Assembly (NCBI GenBank): GCA_037951165.1
Contig: JBBDHG010000026.1
Span: 2,150,501-2,214,500 of the forward strand
Length of the DNA stretch: 64,000 nt
Source: Lophius americanus
Taxonomy: Eukaryota; Chordata; Actinopteri; Lophiiformes; Lophiidae
Direction: 5' to 3'
Shown here: in pieces, positions 27,233 through 38,384 of the stretch
How the letters are laid out: every line of letters starts with the position of its first letter
Position numbering within the stretch: position 1 is the stretch's first letter
Made by a program: the position numbers and the translations under genes
The notes under the pieces: generated by a model
Seen by the model: only the letters and a program-made list of their open reading frames with translations
Told to the model about the DNA's origin: nothing
Databases searched by the model: none

Positions 27233-27429
27233 GTAAGACTTCCTCTCTTCATGTCCCAATGGGAGCTGGAGCGAGAACCTCATTGTGGGAAAATAGAATG
27301 TTAAAGATTGAATCGCAGACTGAGAACCATGGGACCCTAATACCACACTATGAAAATACTCCCCTACAAGTAAAAACACAGCAAATGAAAATGTAGTTCA
27401 TGTATCCAGAGTAAAAGTACCCATGATAC

Positions 27430-27545
27430 CTTCCAGTGTTTTACCACCATCTATCTAGATTACTATTATTGCTGCGTTAAAGTGTAGGACTATGTCACTG
27501 CAGTTGATGTCGACGGTTGAGGTAATCTAAATACTTCACAGAGGT
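27430..27545 (+). repeat. dispersed direct repeat, copy 1
   Basis: CCTTCCAGTGTTTTAC, ATCTATCTAGATTACTATTA, TGCTGCGTTAAAG, and CACTGCAGTTGATGTCG then ACGGTTGAGGTAAT align with 31898-32012 along their whole length. Not coding in any frame. Confidence 0.7.
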
Positions 27546-28145
27546 CATTAGTGAGATACGTGGTTTTCAGCAGACAGGAAAGATATGAGATATTGTGATC
27601 TAAAAAAGTAATAGTAACTGTCAAACAAATGTAACTTTCTCTCTTTGCCTCTCCTCTCCTTTACTCTCCTCTCCTTTACTCTCCTCTACTCTCCTCTCCT
27701 CCTCCTTAATTGGTTGCTATATCTCCATGATGATGATGATGAAATGGAAATTAAATCTTTCTGCCTCGGGGCTGGGGGTCTAATTAATAGAATATGAGGT
27801 CATTAATCAACAACAGGGAACAGGGAAGGTTGCCTATTTTACAATGTTGAAAGCAAAATGTTATAACAATAACCAGCTATGCAATATAGAAGAAAGTGGC
27901 TTCACAGAATTATAACATCATAGTAAGAATGTTGACCGGTGTTTGATCAATATAATGAGAATGAAGAAGCCGTGCTCAAATCAACAACCACAAACAGGCT
28001 GGAGTTTACTCATTTCTTTAATTTATGCCTCTCTTATTTTAATTGTTTTCTTTTCAATCCTTTCCTTTTCCTTTTTTATCATTTGCTTACATTTCAATAT
28101 TTCTTATTCCTTTCATTTCATCATGTTTCTTCCTTATCGTTTCCT

Positions 28146-28353
28146 CTTTTTCCTTTCCTTTCCTTTCCTTTCCTTTCCTTTCCTTTCCTTTCCTTTCCTT
28201 TCCTTTCCTTTCCTTTCCTTTCCTTTCCTTTCCTTTCCTTTCCTATCCTTTCCTTTCCTTTCCTTTCCTTTCATTTCCTTTCCTTTCCTTTCCTCTTCTT
28301 TCCTTTCCTTTCCTGTCCTTTCCTTTCCTTTCCTCCTCTTTCCTTTCATTTCC
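28146..28353 (+). repeat. (TTTCC)n pyrimidine tract, about 200 bp
   Basis: Near-continuous TTTCC pentamer repeats with a few interruptions. It creates long Phe/Leu/Ser/Pro frames on plus and Lys/Gly/Glu/Arg frames on minus that are not genes. Confidence 0.97.
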
Positions 28354-29959
28354 TTGGGCTTTGCTTACGCAATACGACTGTAAGGATCAAAAGTTTGCGG
28401 AAGCTCACGATTGCTGTGCTCACACTGTACATTCAGATCCTCACGCACGGCAATAGGGTCAAAGGCAAATGCCAATTATTTATAGAAAAGGCGCTGGCAT
28501 ATCTAAACTCGTAGGTGTCCAGGGCGCCGTGGACAGTATGGCTGGCCTACCTTTGCAGAGAGGTTTGGAGAAAGGAGAGCTGAGTTTTATTGTAGACTTG
28601 ATAGTTAGCACCGCTGTCACAGCTCTGAAGTGCTGTTCAGTTGTTACCAGCCACAAACTGCACTTTCTACTTTATGACTACTTATTATTTATTATCCACA
28701 CAATTCGTCATGTCGCCATGGCAACTCAAACGCACAGCAGGCAGTGGGAAAAGAAGGCGCCGATGCCAGCCAATTGAATTGAGGCCCTCGAGTCCACAAA
28801 CCAAAATTTCTGACACATCTTAAAACCCTCTGATGGCTGTCTGTGAGTCGGGGAACACAATCAGACGACCTGGTGGGTTTGAGGCTCATTAGTAAGCGTG
28901 AATCAGGCTCAAATTGTACAGTGGTAAGCTTATATGGCTTTAGTCTACCCTTATATCCATTCCATTCCTTTTCTCTTGGCCTCTCTCGCTCTTTGACTTT
29001 TACAATCCTTTTGTTTTCTTTCTTCTACTCTCATCCCAGTTCACCTCTCTTCTCTATTTATGCCCTCTTGATTCTTCTCCCTCCACCTCCTTTTGCCTCT
29101 ATCCTCTCCTCTGGTATCTCCTTGTCTCCTTTCTCTTCTTATCTCTGTTCCTCTGATCTTCTATCCTCCCATATCCTTCTTTTTCTTCCATTCAACACTT
29201 CTCCCTTCTACCCTGTATTCTCCTCTGTATATATTTAGAGGGCAGAGACACCAGTGACTGATCTATATTGTCAGCATCGTCGTTTATTTTGCATCTGATA
29301 AAAAAAAGAGTATTTCAATAATAAAGAATGACACGAAACAAAAAGTCGCTGAACTTAACTTAACATTAATTTAACACTAATGTTATTGTCTGCAGTAATG
29401 ATTTGTTTTTCCTGGAATGATTTAGTTATTAATGAAACAGAGAAAAGCATAGATTTGTGGCGTAGGTGTCAGACCATCAGAGGTCTGTGGAGGACCAAAG
29501 GGTTCAGTGTGTCAGAAGTGACATCCTTCAATGAGACATTATACAATAAAAATGGTATTTTATTATCTAATGCAAACTCTCAAAAAATTCAGTAGGAAAG
29601 TAAGAAATAATGAACTTTACAAACACATCCAAGAACAAATGTCAGGAGCCGTGATAGACCTACGCTGTGAGCGGATTAAAAAGCGCTGGAAAACGTTGAA
29701 GATGCCGATTGTAATGATAAATCCTTCAACAAAAAAGTGGATCAGATCCACCAACTTCAGCTTTTATGCAACAATAAATTAGGTAATGAAAGAGATAGAT
29801 GAACACCTATGATGTGATCGCCGTTTACTTTCGATCCTTCCCTCGGGTCTCCGTTAGTCTATAGGAGAAAATACGAGTTCTTATCAAGCTGTTTCTTCAT
29901 TGAAACCATAAAAAAACAGCAAAAACTATCCTGATAACACGATGGACAGCCGCCCTCTG

Positions 29960-30088
29960 ATAAAACTTGTCACATATTAGACACTTTTTTCTAATTAGAT
30001 CACTCATGTAAACAGTCAAACGGGAATATTCCTTCCTACTGGTTTTATTCTGAAAGGAGAATAGTGTCCTTGTAAACCCAGCTATTGA
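29960..30088 (-). repeat. foldback-type dispersed repeat, copy A
   Basis: The reverse complement carries CTCCTTTCAGAATAAAACCA, GGAATATTCCCGTTTGACTG and TTTACATGAG, close to 46556-46620. Family members here contain TGTTTACAT and ATGTAAAC inverted motifs. Confidence 0.65.
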
Positions 30089-30305
30089 TCTCCTACTGCT
30101 TCCTTTCCTTTCCTTTCCTTCTCCTCTTCTCATATCTCCTCTTCTGCTTCACTGTTGTGGAAGATTATGACTTTGTTGCTATGACAATGCAATTGCCATT
30201 GTTTATGTCTCATGCTTATCATCATGACAACCCCATCTTGCTGACATTTGGAAAAGGTTCACTTCATCACCAGCCCTTCAGGGACACACACATTTCCACC
30301 AAATT

Positions 30306-30354
30306 GTGTGTGTGTGTGTGTGTGTGTGTGTTTGTGTTTGTGTTTGTGTGTGTG
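30306..30354 (+). repeat. (TG)n microsatellite
   Basis: TG repeat with TTTGTG variants. Confidence 0.95.
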
Positions 30355-30947
30355 TGCATCTGGTTTACAGTTTATGAGGTCTGGTCCACAGAAAGGTACT
30401 AAAGTGGGTTGTTCTGTGACACAGAGCCCATGTGTAGCATTTAGTGTTGTTAATACCAGGTGTTATCGCTATGAAGAGAGAGTATGGTGGGATGTTTGGA
30501 GAGGTTAAATACCTTGCCCAAGAGCACAGAGGTAGAGCCAGGAATAGCATAGCATCAACGTCTGAAAAGGCTAGTGGAATGTGTAGGGACACTGCGATGG
30601 CAGGATAGGTTAATGGTTTGGAGATCCTGATTTCTGAGGAGGGCTTCGGAGCATTGCCTTAAGTTACAGGTGAATGAACTGACATTTGAAGTGTTAATAA
30701 AACCAGCAGGTTGGGGGCTGCTGGTGCTGGAGGGGATGGCAGATCCAGCACTTGGCTTGGCTTTTTGTATTTGGAGGAAATAGTAATGTTGAATGGATGA
30801 GTGATTGAGTCAGTACCTTAAGAGTCCTTCCCAGGGAAACGCTCTTAATGTCTATTATTAGAATACTTTTGCTTTGCCTGAGAAAACAACTCATTTAGAA
30901 GCACCCTGCTCAGCATATCTGGAGTCCTCCTAAGGGCTTGATTTAAA

Positions 30948-31020
30948 GCAGAGGTTGTAAACCTCTCTGGCCTCTGATCCCTGAAAACAATGACATACCC
31001 CCCTTTATTTAGTGGGGGTT
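30948..31020 (+). mobile_element. hAT-type terminal fragment
   Basis: GCAGAGGTTGTAAACCTCTC then TGGCCTCTGATCCCTG and GACATACCCCCC resemble the common vertebrate hAT terminus (CAGNGGTTCTCAACCT...GACCCC). Only one end is recognised. Confidence 0.45.
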
Positions 31021-31897
31021 GTTATTTCATGAGTCCTTGGCATCTCAAATACTTGAGAGACTTAGTTTACTTTGCTGCATAGTAGTTCTGGATCACATAT
31101 TGTCAAAGGTATTGGCAGGAGAGAAGAAGCCATATAAGGATTAAATGTAGACTCGTTTCAGTCATTGGATACCTCAGCCAACAATTCTACTTTTGTTCTT
31201 TATTACCCATATCGATTTGTCACAGTCGCTAATCACCATTTACACTCGAGGCAATTCTGAATGTGCAGGGATGGTTTGAAATAATATTATTTTATGTAAT
31301 CTCTCTGGGGGTTGATCTTGGCACAGGCCAACATGGCAATGCCTAGATGCTACGCTGGCACTGCGAGCTGCAGTAGTTGAACATTCATGGGCTGGGGCTC
31401 TGCGTCTCATTGGACTGAAGCACATACTCTTGACTCATAATGTTGTCAGCCAGTACCAGTATGAACCTATTTGGCATGACATTCCCTCCATGTCCCCTTC
31501 CCAATTTGTCCTTTTTCCACAGTGGGCTGTCTAATAAGGGAAGGGAAATAAGGCATTAAATCTGCAGTGGAGTGTAATGATGGATGTAGCAACACAAACT
31601 AAACAACTTTTAAAATCACCATTTTATCAACAGGCTCCACAAGGCTTACATTTAAAGAACACTAAAAGACGTATTTTTTTCTATTATAGTTTGTACTTAC
31701 ATACACAATGTAATTATTTTTTTTATTCTGATTGCAGACAATAGATTAACCAATGAGTGTTTGGATTTTTAAGGGAAAGGAATGTTGTTCTTGCGCTGAT
31801 CTCATCAGTTGGATATTGAAGTTAAGGTTATCAATAAGGAATAAAGGTTCATTATCTTTTCTCGCCGAGCAGGAAATGGGTTTTGTTCCTGTACCAC

Positions 31898-32012
31898 TGG
31901 TCACCTTCAGTGTTTTACTACTATCTATCTGGATTTCTATTACTGCTGCGTTAAAACTTTGGTCTATGTTACTGCAGTAGATGTTGAAGGTTGAGGTAAT
32001 GTAATTATTGAA
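31898..32012 (+). repeat. dispersed direct repeat, copy 2
   Basis: CCTTCAGTGTTTTACT, ATCTATCTGGATTTCTATTA, TGCTGCGTTAAAAC, TACTGCAGTAGATGTTG and AAGGTTGAGGTAAT match copy 1 at 27430-27545. Another shared block follows at 32156. Confidence 0.7.
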
Positions 32013-32155
32013 ATGCGTGAAATTCAGCTCCATTTAATTGAGTGCAAGTTTATTTCCTCCTACTCATTTATATCACCTGCTGGGAAGATGTCATCGTTGC
32101 GTTTTAATTTGACGAGTTGAATCAGGGATATTGTATGTGCAACGCAGGGGACTGG

Positions 32156-32206
32156 TGGCTTTTTGTGGATATACCCTTGCTGTCAGGGACAACAGCATAG
32201 ACCTAC
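32156..32206 (+). repeat. dispersed 50-bp repeat, copy 2
   Basis: GTGGATATACCCTTGCTGTC then AGGGACAACAGCATAGACC is shared with 16234-16285, and lies about 145 bp after the larger repeat at 31898. The two blocks may belong to one element. Confidence 0.55.
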
Positions 32207-33218
32207 TTTAAATTTCTCTTTACATTTTTACATTTCTTAGATTATTTTGTATCACTCACTTTTTTTTATATCTTTTTTTCTAAATATTTTTTCATTTGCA
32301 TATTTAAAAAATTTGTGTCATTCAATTTGCTGATATTTATATATTGGACTTATTTTGTGTATATCGTCTATCTATCTGTCTCTCTGTTTGTTTGTTCGCC
32401 CATCCATCCATCTAAAAGCCATTAAAACAGTTGAGGCTCTGTTGTTACGTTGTGGATTAGTTGCATGTTTATGAGTATTTAACTGTGAAATCAAGAATAT
32501 AGTTAAATAATTTTTATCCTACATACCACGGATGGCCCCATAAAATGCTTAAAGTAAAAACCCCCCTTTTTGCACTTTTTCCTGTTGGGTTTTTGCTGAA
32601 AAATCCTGTCTTCTTTCTACCATGCTGCCGCTGCCGCCGCCCCTTCTGTTGCTGTTGTTGCTGTTATGTGACATATCTAGGTCTTAAGGCTGTCATGGGG
32701 GTATTTTTAACCTCATCATTATATTTTGTCATCATTCTATTAGCATCCATTTTGTACTTTGGCAATTCAAAGACATCAGCCATTTTAAACACTGGCAGAC
32801 TTCAGGTGTCAGATGTTCTTGGCATCACAGGGTCTGCTTCAGCACTCAGCGTCATTTTCATCAACAATCCTTCTTTTTTTACTCATATTCATTTATGTAA
32901 TTTTTTATCTCAGATTAGGCTTTGAGGAATTTCTGAAATGTTATCTAATTTCAGTAACCATATTTGAGATTGATGATAAACCTTTTCAGAACGTATTACT
33001 CATTTATTTTACTTTTATTATTTATTATTTTAATAAATACTTAATTATTGCCTCATCCTGTTATTGGATGTTATTAGAGCTTGCAGTGCCAGAAGTATCT
33101 GAGCTGCCCAAGGTTAATTCTTTTGCCAGGTTCTGCATGTTGAGACACATCTGGTGTTTCTGACTGTTTCTGACAAACCATTTTGCAATCTATCTTATAA
33201 GATAATACACCCAATGGA

Positions 33219-33348
33219 ATGAAATTTCTTTCAGAAAGGGCCTTTTCCTTCAGAAAGGACTGTTTACATCTAACGTTTTCTTTCCAATCAGGTGTCTTTT
33301 CTGAATTTAATCGGAATTAGTCTCTCCATGTAAACCCACCTAGTGTGT
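33219..33348 (+). repeat. foldback-type dispersed repeat, copy B
   Basis: Carries TGTTTACATCTAACGTTTTC and CCATGTAAACCCACCTAGTG. It aligns over about 85 bp with 47160-47259, including the same ending. Confidence 0.65.
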
Positions 33349-34466
33349 GGTTGTTAAAGCTAATCTGGTTGTGTGTGTTTGTGTGTGTCCTTTTGCACAG
33401 GCATACCAATGTTTTTTTGCATTTGCTGGAAGTACTTTATGTTCAGCTGTTTTCTGCAGAGACAAGCGTTTTCCCACAGTAGATTAGGAAAACAATAAGT
33501 GATAATCACTATTGTCCTACCGCTCACATATTGAAAACGACATACGATGTAAATAGAATGAACCAGTCAGAGTGAAGAATGTTATTTGTTTCACCGGAAC
33601 AAAGATGTTATACTGCATAAATTACGGTATTCTATTGTTTTTTTTCTGTTGTTTACTGTTCTTTTCTGTCTGTGCTGTAAAATAGTGCGGTAAAGATAAA
33701 AGCAGAACAGAATTGTATAATACTAGAAAAAACAAACAGGAAAAATGGAGTTAAATAGAACAGAAAAAAACCAAGTAGACCTTTTTAATTTAATTGATGC
33801 ATCATTTCAGCACTGCTTATATTCCACTTCTATTCCACTGACAGCAATAAACGTTATTATGGCTACCTCCCTGTTTGTGGCGAGGCCGTGAGAGATTAGA
33901 CGTCGGTCAGGAACGGATCACATTTCATTATATCTCACTGGGGATGACATCTGGTTCAGGTCTGAGCTGATTACTGGAACATCTGGATGGGCTGATTGAC
34001 CATCCTGTCAGAACACCCGGATTATGTATTATTTTCGAGCGCCATTTCCAGCAGTCAACCGCTGAGCATACAAGGTGTAGTAGTGTGTTGTTGACAGCAG
34101 GAATTACAAAGGGCCTGATGCACAATGAGATCATGACGAGAGAGGGATTATTTATGCTTTGTTTATTTCACTCACCAAACAAACATTTATATCAATAACA
34201 AAACAACAAATTAGCACCAAACTATTTGCATGTATTTACGGCCATATAAAATTTCCATATAATGTAACATGTCTATATTTGGTTAGTTGTAGTTTTTCTT
34301 TCTTTGCATATCTGCATAGATAGATGCAGATATATAATCTTATAGTGGGGAGTTTCTGATAAATATATGGTCACTATATGACTCTTGCTACAAAAAACAG
34401 TATTTTTGACATAAGTTCATAACTGTTCATCATTAACGAATTAACACTGTTTTTGATTTTCAATAT

Positions 34467-34635
34467 CGTGATAGTGCTGGTTAGGTGATCTTTAATCTTG
34501 TGACGCTGCTGGTTAATTGATATTTAATCTCATGACACTGCTTTCTAGTTGATATTTAATATTGTGACACTGCTGGGTAGTTGATAATTGATCTCTTGAT
34601 ACTGCTGGGTAGTTGATCTTTAGTCACGTGACAAC
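34467..34635 (+). repeat. 32-bp minisatellite, five copies plus a partial
   Basis: Units start at 34467, 34499, 34531, 34563 and 34595, each with the pattern (T/C)(G/A/T)TGA(C/T)(A/G)(C/G)TGCT then (T/G)AGTTGAT and TTTAAT. A sixth partial unit begins at 34627, making the palindrome TCACGTGA at 34624-34631. Units differ at several positions, so it is old. Confidence 0.88.
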
Positions 34636-35713
34636 ATTCCCTATTTAAGGAGTTTGTACTGGAGCGATTGGTAGCCGCATGGCCCGCCATTATGGCACCA
34701 TTTATAATTTTGATTAATTTTCAGAGTGCCCATAGCAACAGGGGCTCAACTGAGGACGAGTTGAAAGAGTAGACAAGAAGAAAGAAAAATGGTGTAATTT
34801 CTCAAAAAACAGAGGATGAGAAATATAAATGAAAGCAGTTCCGTTGCTCTTCTGGGTTCTGTTCTTCTCTCCTGCGTTTATTTGTTGTTGGCTTAGTGAG
34901 GAACGACCCCACAATCAGTAAAGAGAAACAAATCACCCGGTCGTAGGAACAGAGGTTTGTTTTATGTGTCTTGGGGAACCGATGATTTATTTCTTCTACT
35001 ATGAACCCACAACGAATGGGAGAAGAGGGAAAAAAAGAAGCCAGTATAAAAATGTTAAGATAAAGGGGGAAAATAAAGAGTCTTTTGGGACTTTTATTCC
35101 CGTGGCAAGAGACTCACTGCTTGAAAGTGTCTCCGTCAAAGAGGGGAGGCCAAATCACAATGATGCAGCCACAAGAGAATCTCCCGGTTGCCTTATTGTA
35201 GAATACCCTGGGATACTTTGAAGAGAACAAACACAGAAAAGGGTATGTAGTGATACCAAATCTCAGAAAAGGGATGGGGTCAGAGGTGAATGAGATTCAA
35301 AAGTCTATGATTGGTCTTTTCTTCACGCGCAAACCACAACATTAACGAGGACTTAAAAGTGTCAAACATCACAGTATTATATGTAGAATCCTCTTCAGTG
35401 TGTATTATTTATGACACCAAAGCTAGTTAGTTCAGTAGTAATAATTCCGTCTAATAATTCCGTGATAAATCCGGAGGATTCTGTAGATTCAACTAATTAA
35501 CAGTATGTAAAGTTAGATTATCTCAACCTTGATCATAAATAATATTGATCCTATATAACAGTACGAGTCTGAGGGACTATGTTTCTGCACAAAGAGTATA
35601 TTTTGCTGATATATCTTTCATACTTTTATGTAAGTGTGGTTGTGAATGTAGTAGCTGGTACATTTATATCTTTGAGTACAGATTTAAACTCCCCTCCATG
35701 TCTCTGCGTCCAG

Positions 35714-35874
35714 GCTCCTACATGTACGTGGATGTTTCTCAGTATGACGTCGGGGAGAAAGCCAGGTTTCAGCTGCCAATCATGAAGGAGAATGACACCC
35801 ACTGCATCGACTTCAACTACCTGCTCACCAGCCCTGATGGCTCCAGCCCCGGAACCCTCAATGTCCTGGTGAAG
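35714..35874 (+). CDS. ptprk: ptprk exon: MAM domain, central part
   Basis: 161 bp, phase 1 in and phase 0 out. The acceptor is GCGTCCAG before 35714 and the donor is GTAGGA at 35875. It encodes residues 42-95. Visible motifs are GSYMYVD, GEKARFQLP, and MKENDTHCIDF with the third MAM cysteine (residue 72) and an N-glycosylation sequon (NDT), ending in NVLVK. Residue count and sequence align without gaps to remembered human PTPRK. In mammalian R2B genes I recall this coding stretch continuing without a break into the next two exons here as one 272-bp exon, so the donor at 35875 looks like an extra splice site. Confidence 0.95.
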
Positions 35875-36663
35875 GTAGGAACAAGAAACACATCAGAGCA
35901 AAACATGTGATAGACTGGTCTGAGGATGATTGTACTGTTATATACAGATATTATTATCACAGCAGGTTTGTCCTTGCCTTCTGTTTTCTGAATGCCTTCC
36001 CTGGCTTCTACATAGCCGCATACATTTGTCTGGCAAAGTTTTATTTTAGACACAAGCGGAATAGCATTGTTGTCTAATTTTTAATCGGAAAAGAAAAACC
36101 AACCTGGGATGAGTCAAAGCGTTTTTTCTGTCTCGATGGTTAATGTGAACTATTTCATTTACAATAAAACATGGACTTTTTTTTCAATCAGTCTTTGTCT
36201 CTACATCATCATGTATGGAAACAATTTCATTGGGCGTCAATCAAAGTGTGGGGAACAAACTCAGTATCGCTGCACTTTATGATGCAGTGAGCCAAAAACT
36301 TAATTTCACTCCACTTAAGTTGGTTCCACAATACTCCCAATCTCATCAGGAGCTCTCTTACAATCTACAGAAGTGCTTAGAAACACATTATCGCAAGATT
36401 GCCATTTCCCTGGCTGTACAACATCCCCGTTTTGAGCAGAAGAGGAGCATTATGAATAGTAACACCTCCCTGCAATGTGTTTACTAAAAGACAAACCAAC
36501 ACTTCTGCAAAACAGGATCAGATTAAAAAATGTTATATTTTATGTCGATTAAATATAGATACATCGGCATTGTCAAGAAGTGGCCTCTGAATGCATGTTT
36601 GAAGGTATTTTTTTTGAGAGCTGTTGATGACTTATATTACGTTGTAATGTGTGTTATCTTCAG
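35875..36663 (+). other. ptprk intron, 789 bp, splits the MAM exon
   Basis: GTAGGA donor, TTCAG acceptor, phase 0. No repeat is recognised. A 90-codon frame at 36215-36487 has no family resemblance and is probably chance. The intron is absent, as far as I recall, from mammalian R2B genes. Confidence 0.9.
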
Positions 36664-36715
36664 GTGAACAAGGGACCGTTGGCCAACCCGATATGGAATG
36701 TCACATCATACACGG
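36664..36715 (+). CDS. ptprk: ptprk exon: MAM domain, 52-bp small exon
   Basis: 52 bp, phase 0 in and phase 1 out. The acceptor is TATCTTCAG before 36664 and the donor is GTAAAG at 36716. It encodes residues 96-112 (VNKGPLANPIWN then VTSYT), plus the first base of the next glycine codon. It carries an NVT glycosylation sequon. The peptide matches the PTPRK MAM sequence closely and leaves no gap with either neighbour. A 789-bp intron lies upstream and an 83-bp one downstream. Reading on past the donor gives GKDWL and then a stop at 36754, so retention of the short intron would truncate the protein. Confidence 0.9.
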
Positions 36716-36798
36716 GTAAAGACTGGCTCCTCAACTACTCTCATCCAATGAATTAATCCCACACAATTTTGATTTTCGGTTGCTCGTGTCATCCTCAG
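36716..36798 (+). other. ptprk intron, 83 bp, looks duplicated from the next exon
   Basis: GTAAAG donor, CCTCAG acceptor, phase 1. Bases 36716-36728 match 36799-36811 (start of the next exon) at 12 of 13 positions, and the 9-mer CCAATGAAT at 36745 recurs at 36844. An in-frame stop at 36754 prevents read-through. Confidence 0.9.
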
Positions 36799-36857
36799 GT
36801 AAAGGCTGGCTGAAAGCTGAACTCGCCGTCTCCACCTTTTGGCCCAATGAATATCAG
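36799..36857 (+). CDS. ptprk: ptprk exon: MAM domain, 59-bp small exon
   Basis: 59 bp, phase 1 in and phase 0 out. The acceptor is CATCCTCAG before 36799 and the donor is GTAAAT at 36858. It encodes residues 113-132: GKGWLKAELAV then STFWPNEYQ, a very conserved MAM stretch (AELAVSTFWPNEYQ is PTPRK-like). Together with the two preceding exons it adds up to 272 bp, the size I recall for the single mammalian exon. The 5' end of this exon is nearly identical to the first 13 bases of the intron just before it. Confidence 0.93.
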
Positions 36858-38384
36858 GTAAATCCCTAAATTACACCCAACAGCACTGTTTATGCATGTT
36901 TCCTAGATCAGGTAACCAAACACCACACACACACACACAAACATATACATCTGCTGAGAGATGGCTTTCTTATTGAATTTTGTTGACTGAGGCCCAGAAG
37001 GTAACGTTCAGGCTAGGGAGACATGAATTGGGTTTGTGTTGGTCATTGAACTAAATTAAAAAAGTATTATCTCATCTAGAAATGATGACACCATTGTTTA
37101 CTGAGTGTGTGTGTTTGTTACTCAATTTACGGTATTCAGTCAGCATGATCTGTGTGTGTTTGTTGTCTGCTGTAAACAGATGTGGGCATTTTGTTGTCTG
37201 GCTCGTCTCCCAATGATCAAGCCAACACACACACACACGTACACACACACACACACGTACACACACACACTGATCATTTTAGCACACAGTCTGGGGACCC
37301 CTTAATATAACTGTAAGGCAAAGTGTGAAAGCATCCTGCAAATGGCCCATCTGGAACCCAAATGGCCCATTGTGACTGCGGGAGGAGATCTCCAGCATGA
37401 AATTCATGTGTCAACATGTTTTAATTGAACATAATCATCTCAGTCTGAGAGGCTTATGTCGGTTTTTCAGGCTATGAAACTGGTTATTGGATTTGGTGTT
37501 ATGAAGCTATTTTTTCATGTCCAAACGTGTCTCGGTGTTAGCACTTTAGCTTGAGTTGTAATGAGACTGGTTTTACCAAGGGAAAGGAAGGCACATGCAG
37601 ACTCATGTAGTCAGACCTGATGCAAAAATCATGCACACACACACATACAGTAAAGTCTTTGTATAGAGATCATACAAATGAAGTCCATATCTCTTTCTTA
37701 TTTTGCATGAAAAAATGTTTTCTATGCTTTCATATGGATTATATGTGCAGCACTCACTTGTGCTGCAACATTCAGTTGAATCATTGTTTAGTTGATCGGC
37801 AAAAAAATCAAGGGAAAGCTATAGCGGATATAAAATAGACCAAATCAACCATATCATAACACTTTTTGATTTATTTTTTTAAATGCTGCTTGTAACCTAT
37901 TTCAAAACCGAACATTTTCTGATCAACACCAATATACAACAATATCTTCTTCACTCTGTGAACATTTTGAATGTCATACACTACATGTTATTAATTCATT
38001 TGATTATCAAAAGGATTATATTTGCTGAAAAGTAGCGCTTTGGGATTTAACAAGTAAAGAAGTCAAGAATAAATCTGTTGGAGGGACTTTGTTTAAGGTT
38101 TAAGAGTTTTCAGACATTTGGGTTGGAGTGGTTTCAGTGGTGATGTCATACAACTATTTATTTCTTTTTTTTTGATAAATTCACCTCAAAGTTGATAATT
38201 CAGTGCTTCATTTAGTCATATATTTAAGATTTTTTTTCTCCAGTCTGTTTCTCTTGTGCATATAATGACCAAACATGAAAATAGTTAGCTTCCGTGGACC
38301 TAGTGACCGTTAAAATAATGTACTGTTTTTTTTTATATCACTTTGTCATACACGGCAAATACAAACAGGACAACAATGAGAAAA

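Larger units (their letters stand above)
27233..35713 (+). other. ptprk intron, 8.5 kb
   Basis: GT at 27233, AG at 35712-35713, phase 1. Contents: a 200-bp TTTCC tract (28146-28353), a pair of direct dispersed repeats (about 27430-27545 and 31898-32012), foldback-type repeats (29960-30088 and 33219-33348), a hAT-like end at 30948, a TG microsatellite at 30306-30354 and a 32-bp minisatellite at 34467. No other exon was found. Confidence 0.9.

Noticed and set aside
27939..28514. Phe-Leu-Ser-Pro-rich frames up to 191 codons
   Set aside because: Product of the TTTCC tract; all three plus frames are open for the same reason.
32615..32665. Triplet-like GCTGCCGCC / GTTGCTGTT stretch as a coding repeat
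   Set aside because: Short, imperfect and in an intron; the surrounding frame has no homology.
34467..34635. Evenly spaced 32-bp repeats as a CRISPR array
   Set aside because: Units are contiguous with no spacers, and the context is a vertebrate intron; it is a minisatellite.
34964..35221. An 85-codon Lys/Glu-rich frame
   Set aside because: Purine-rich intron sequence; no homology recognised and no splice context.
36215..36487. A 90-codon frame inside the 789-bp intron
   Set aside because: No recognisable domain, no splice sites joining it in frame to ptprk, and AT-rich composition; probably chance.
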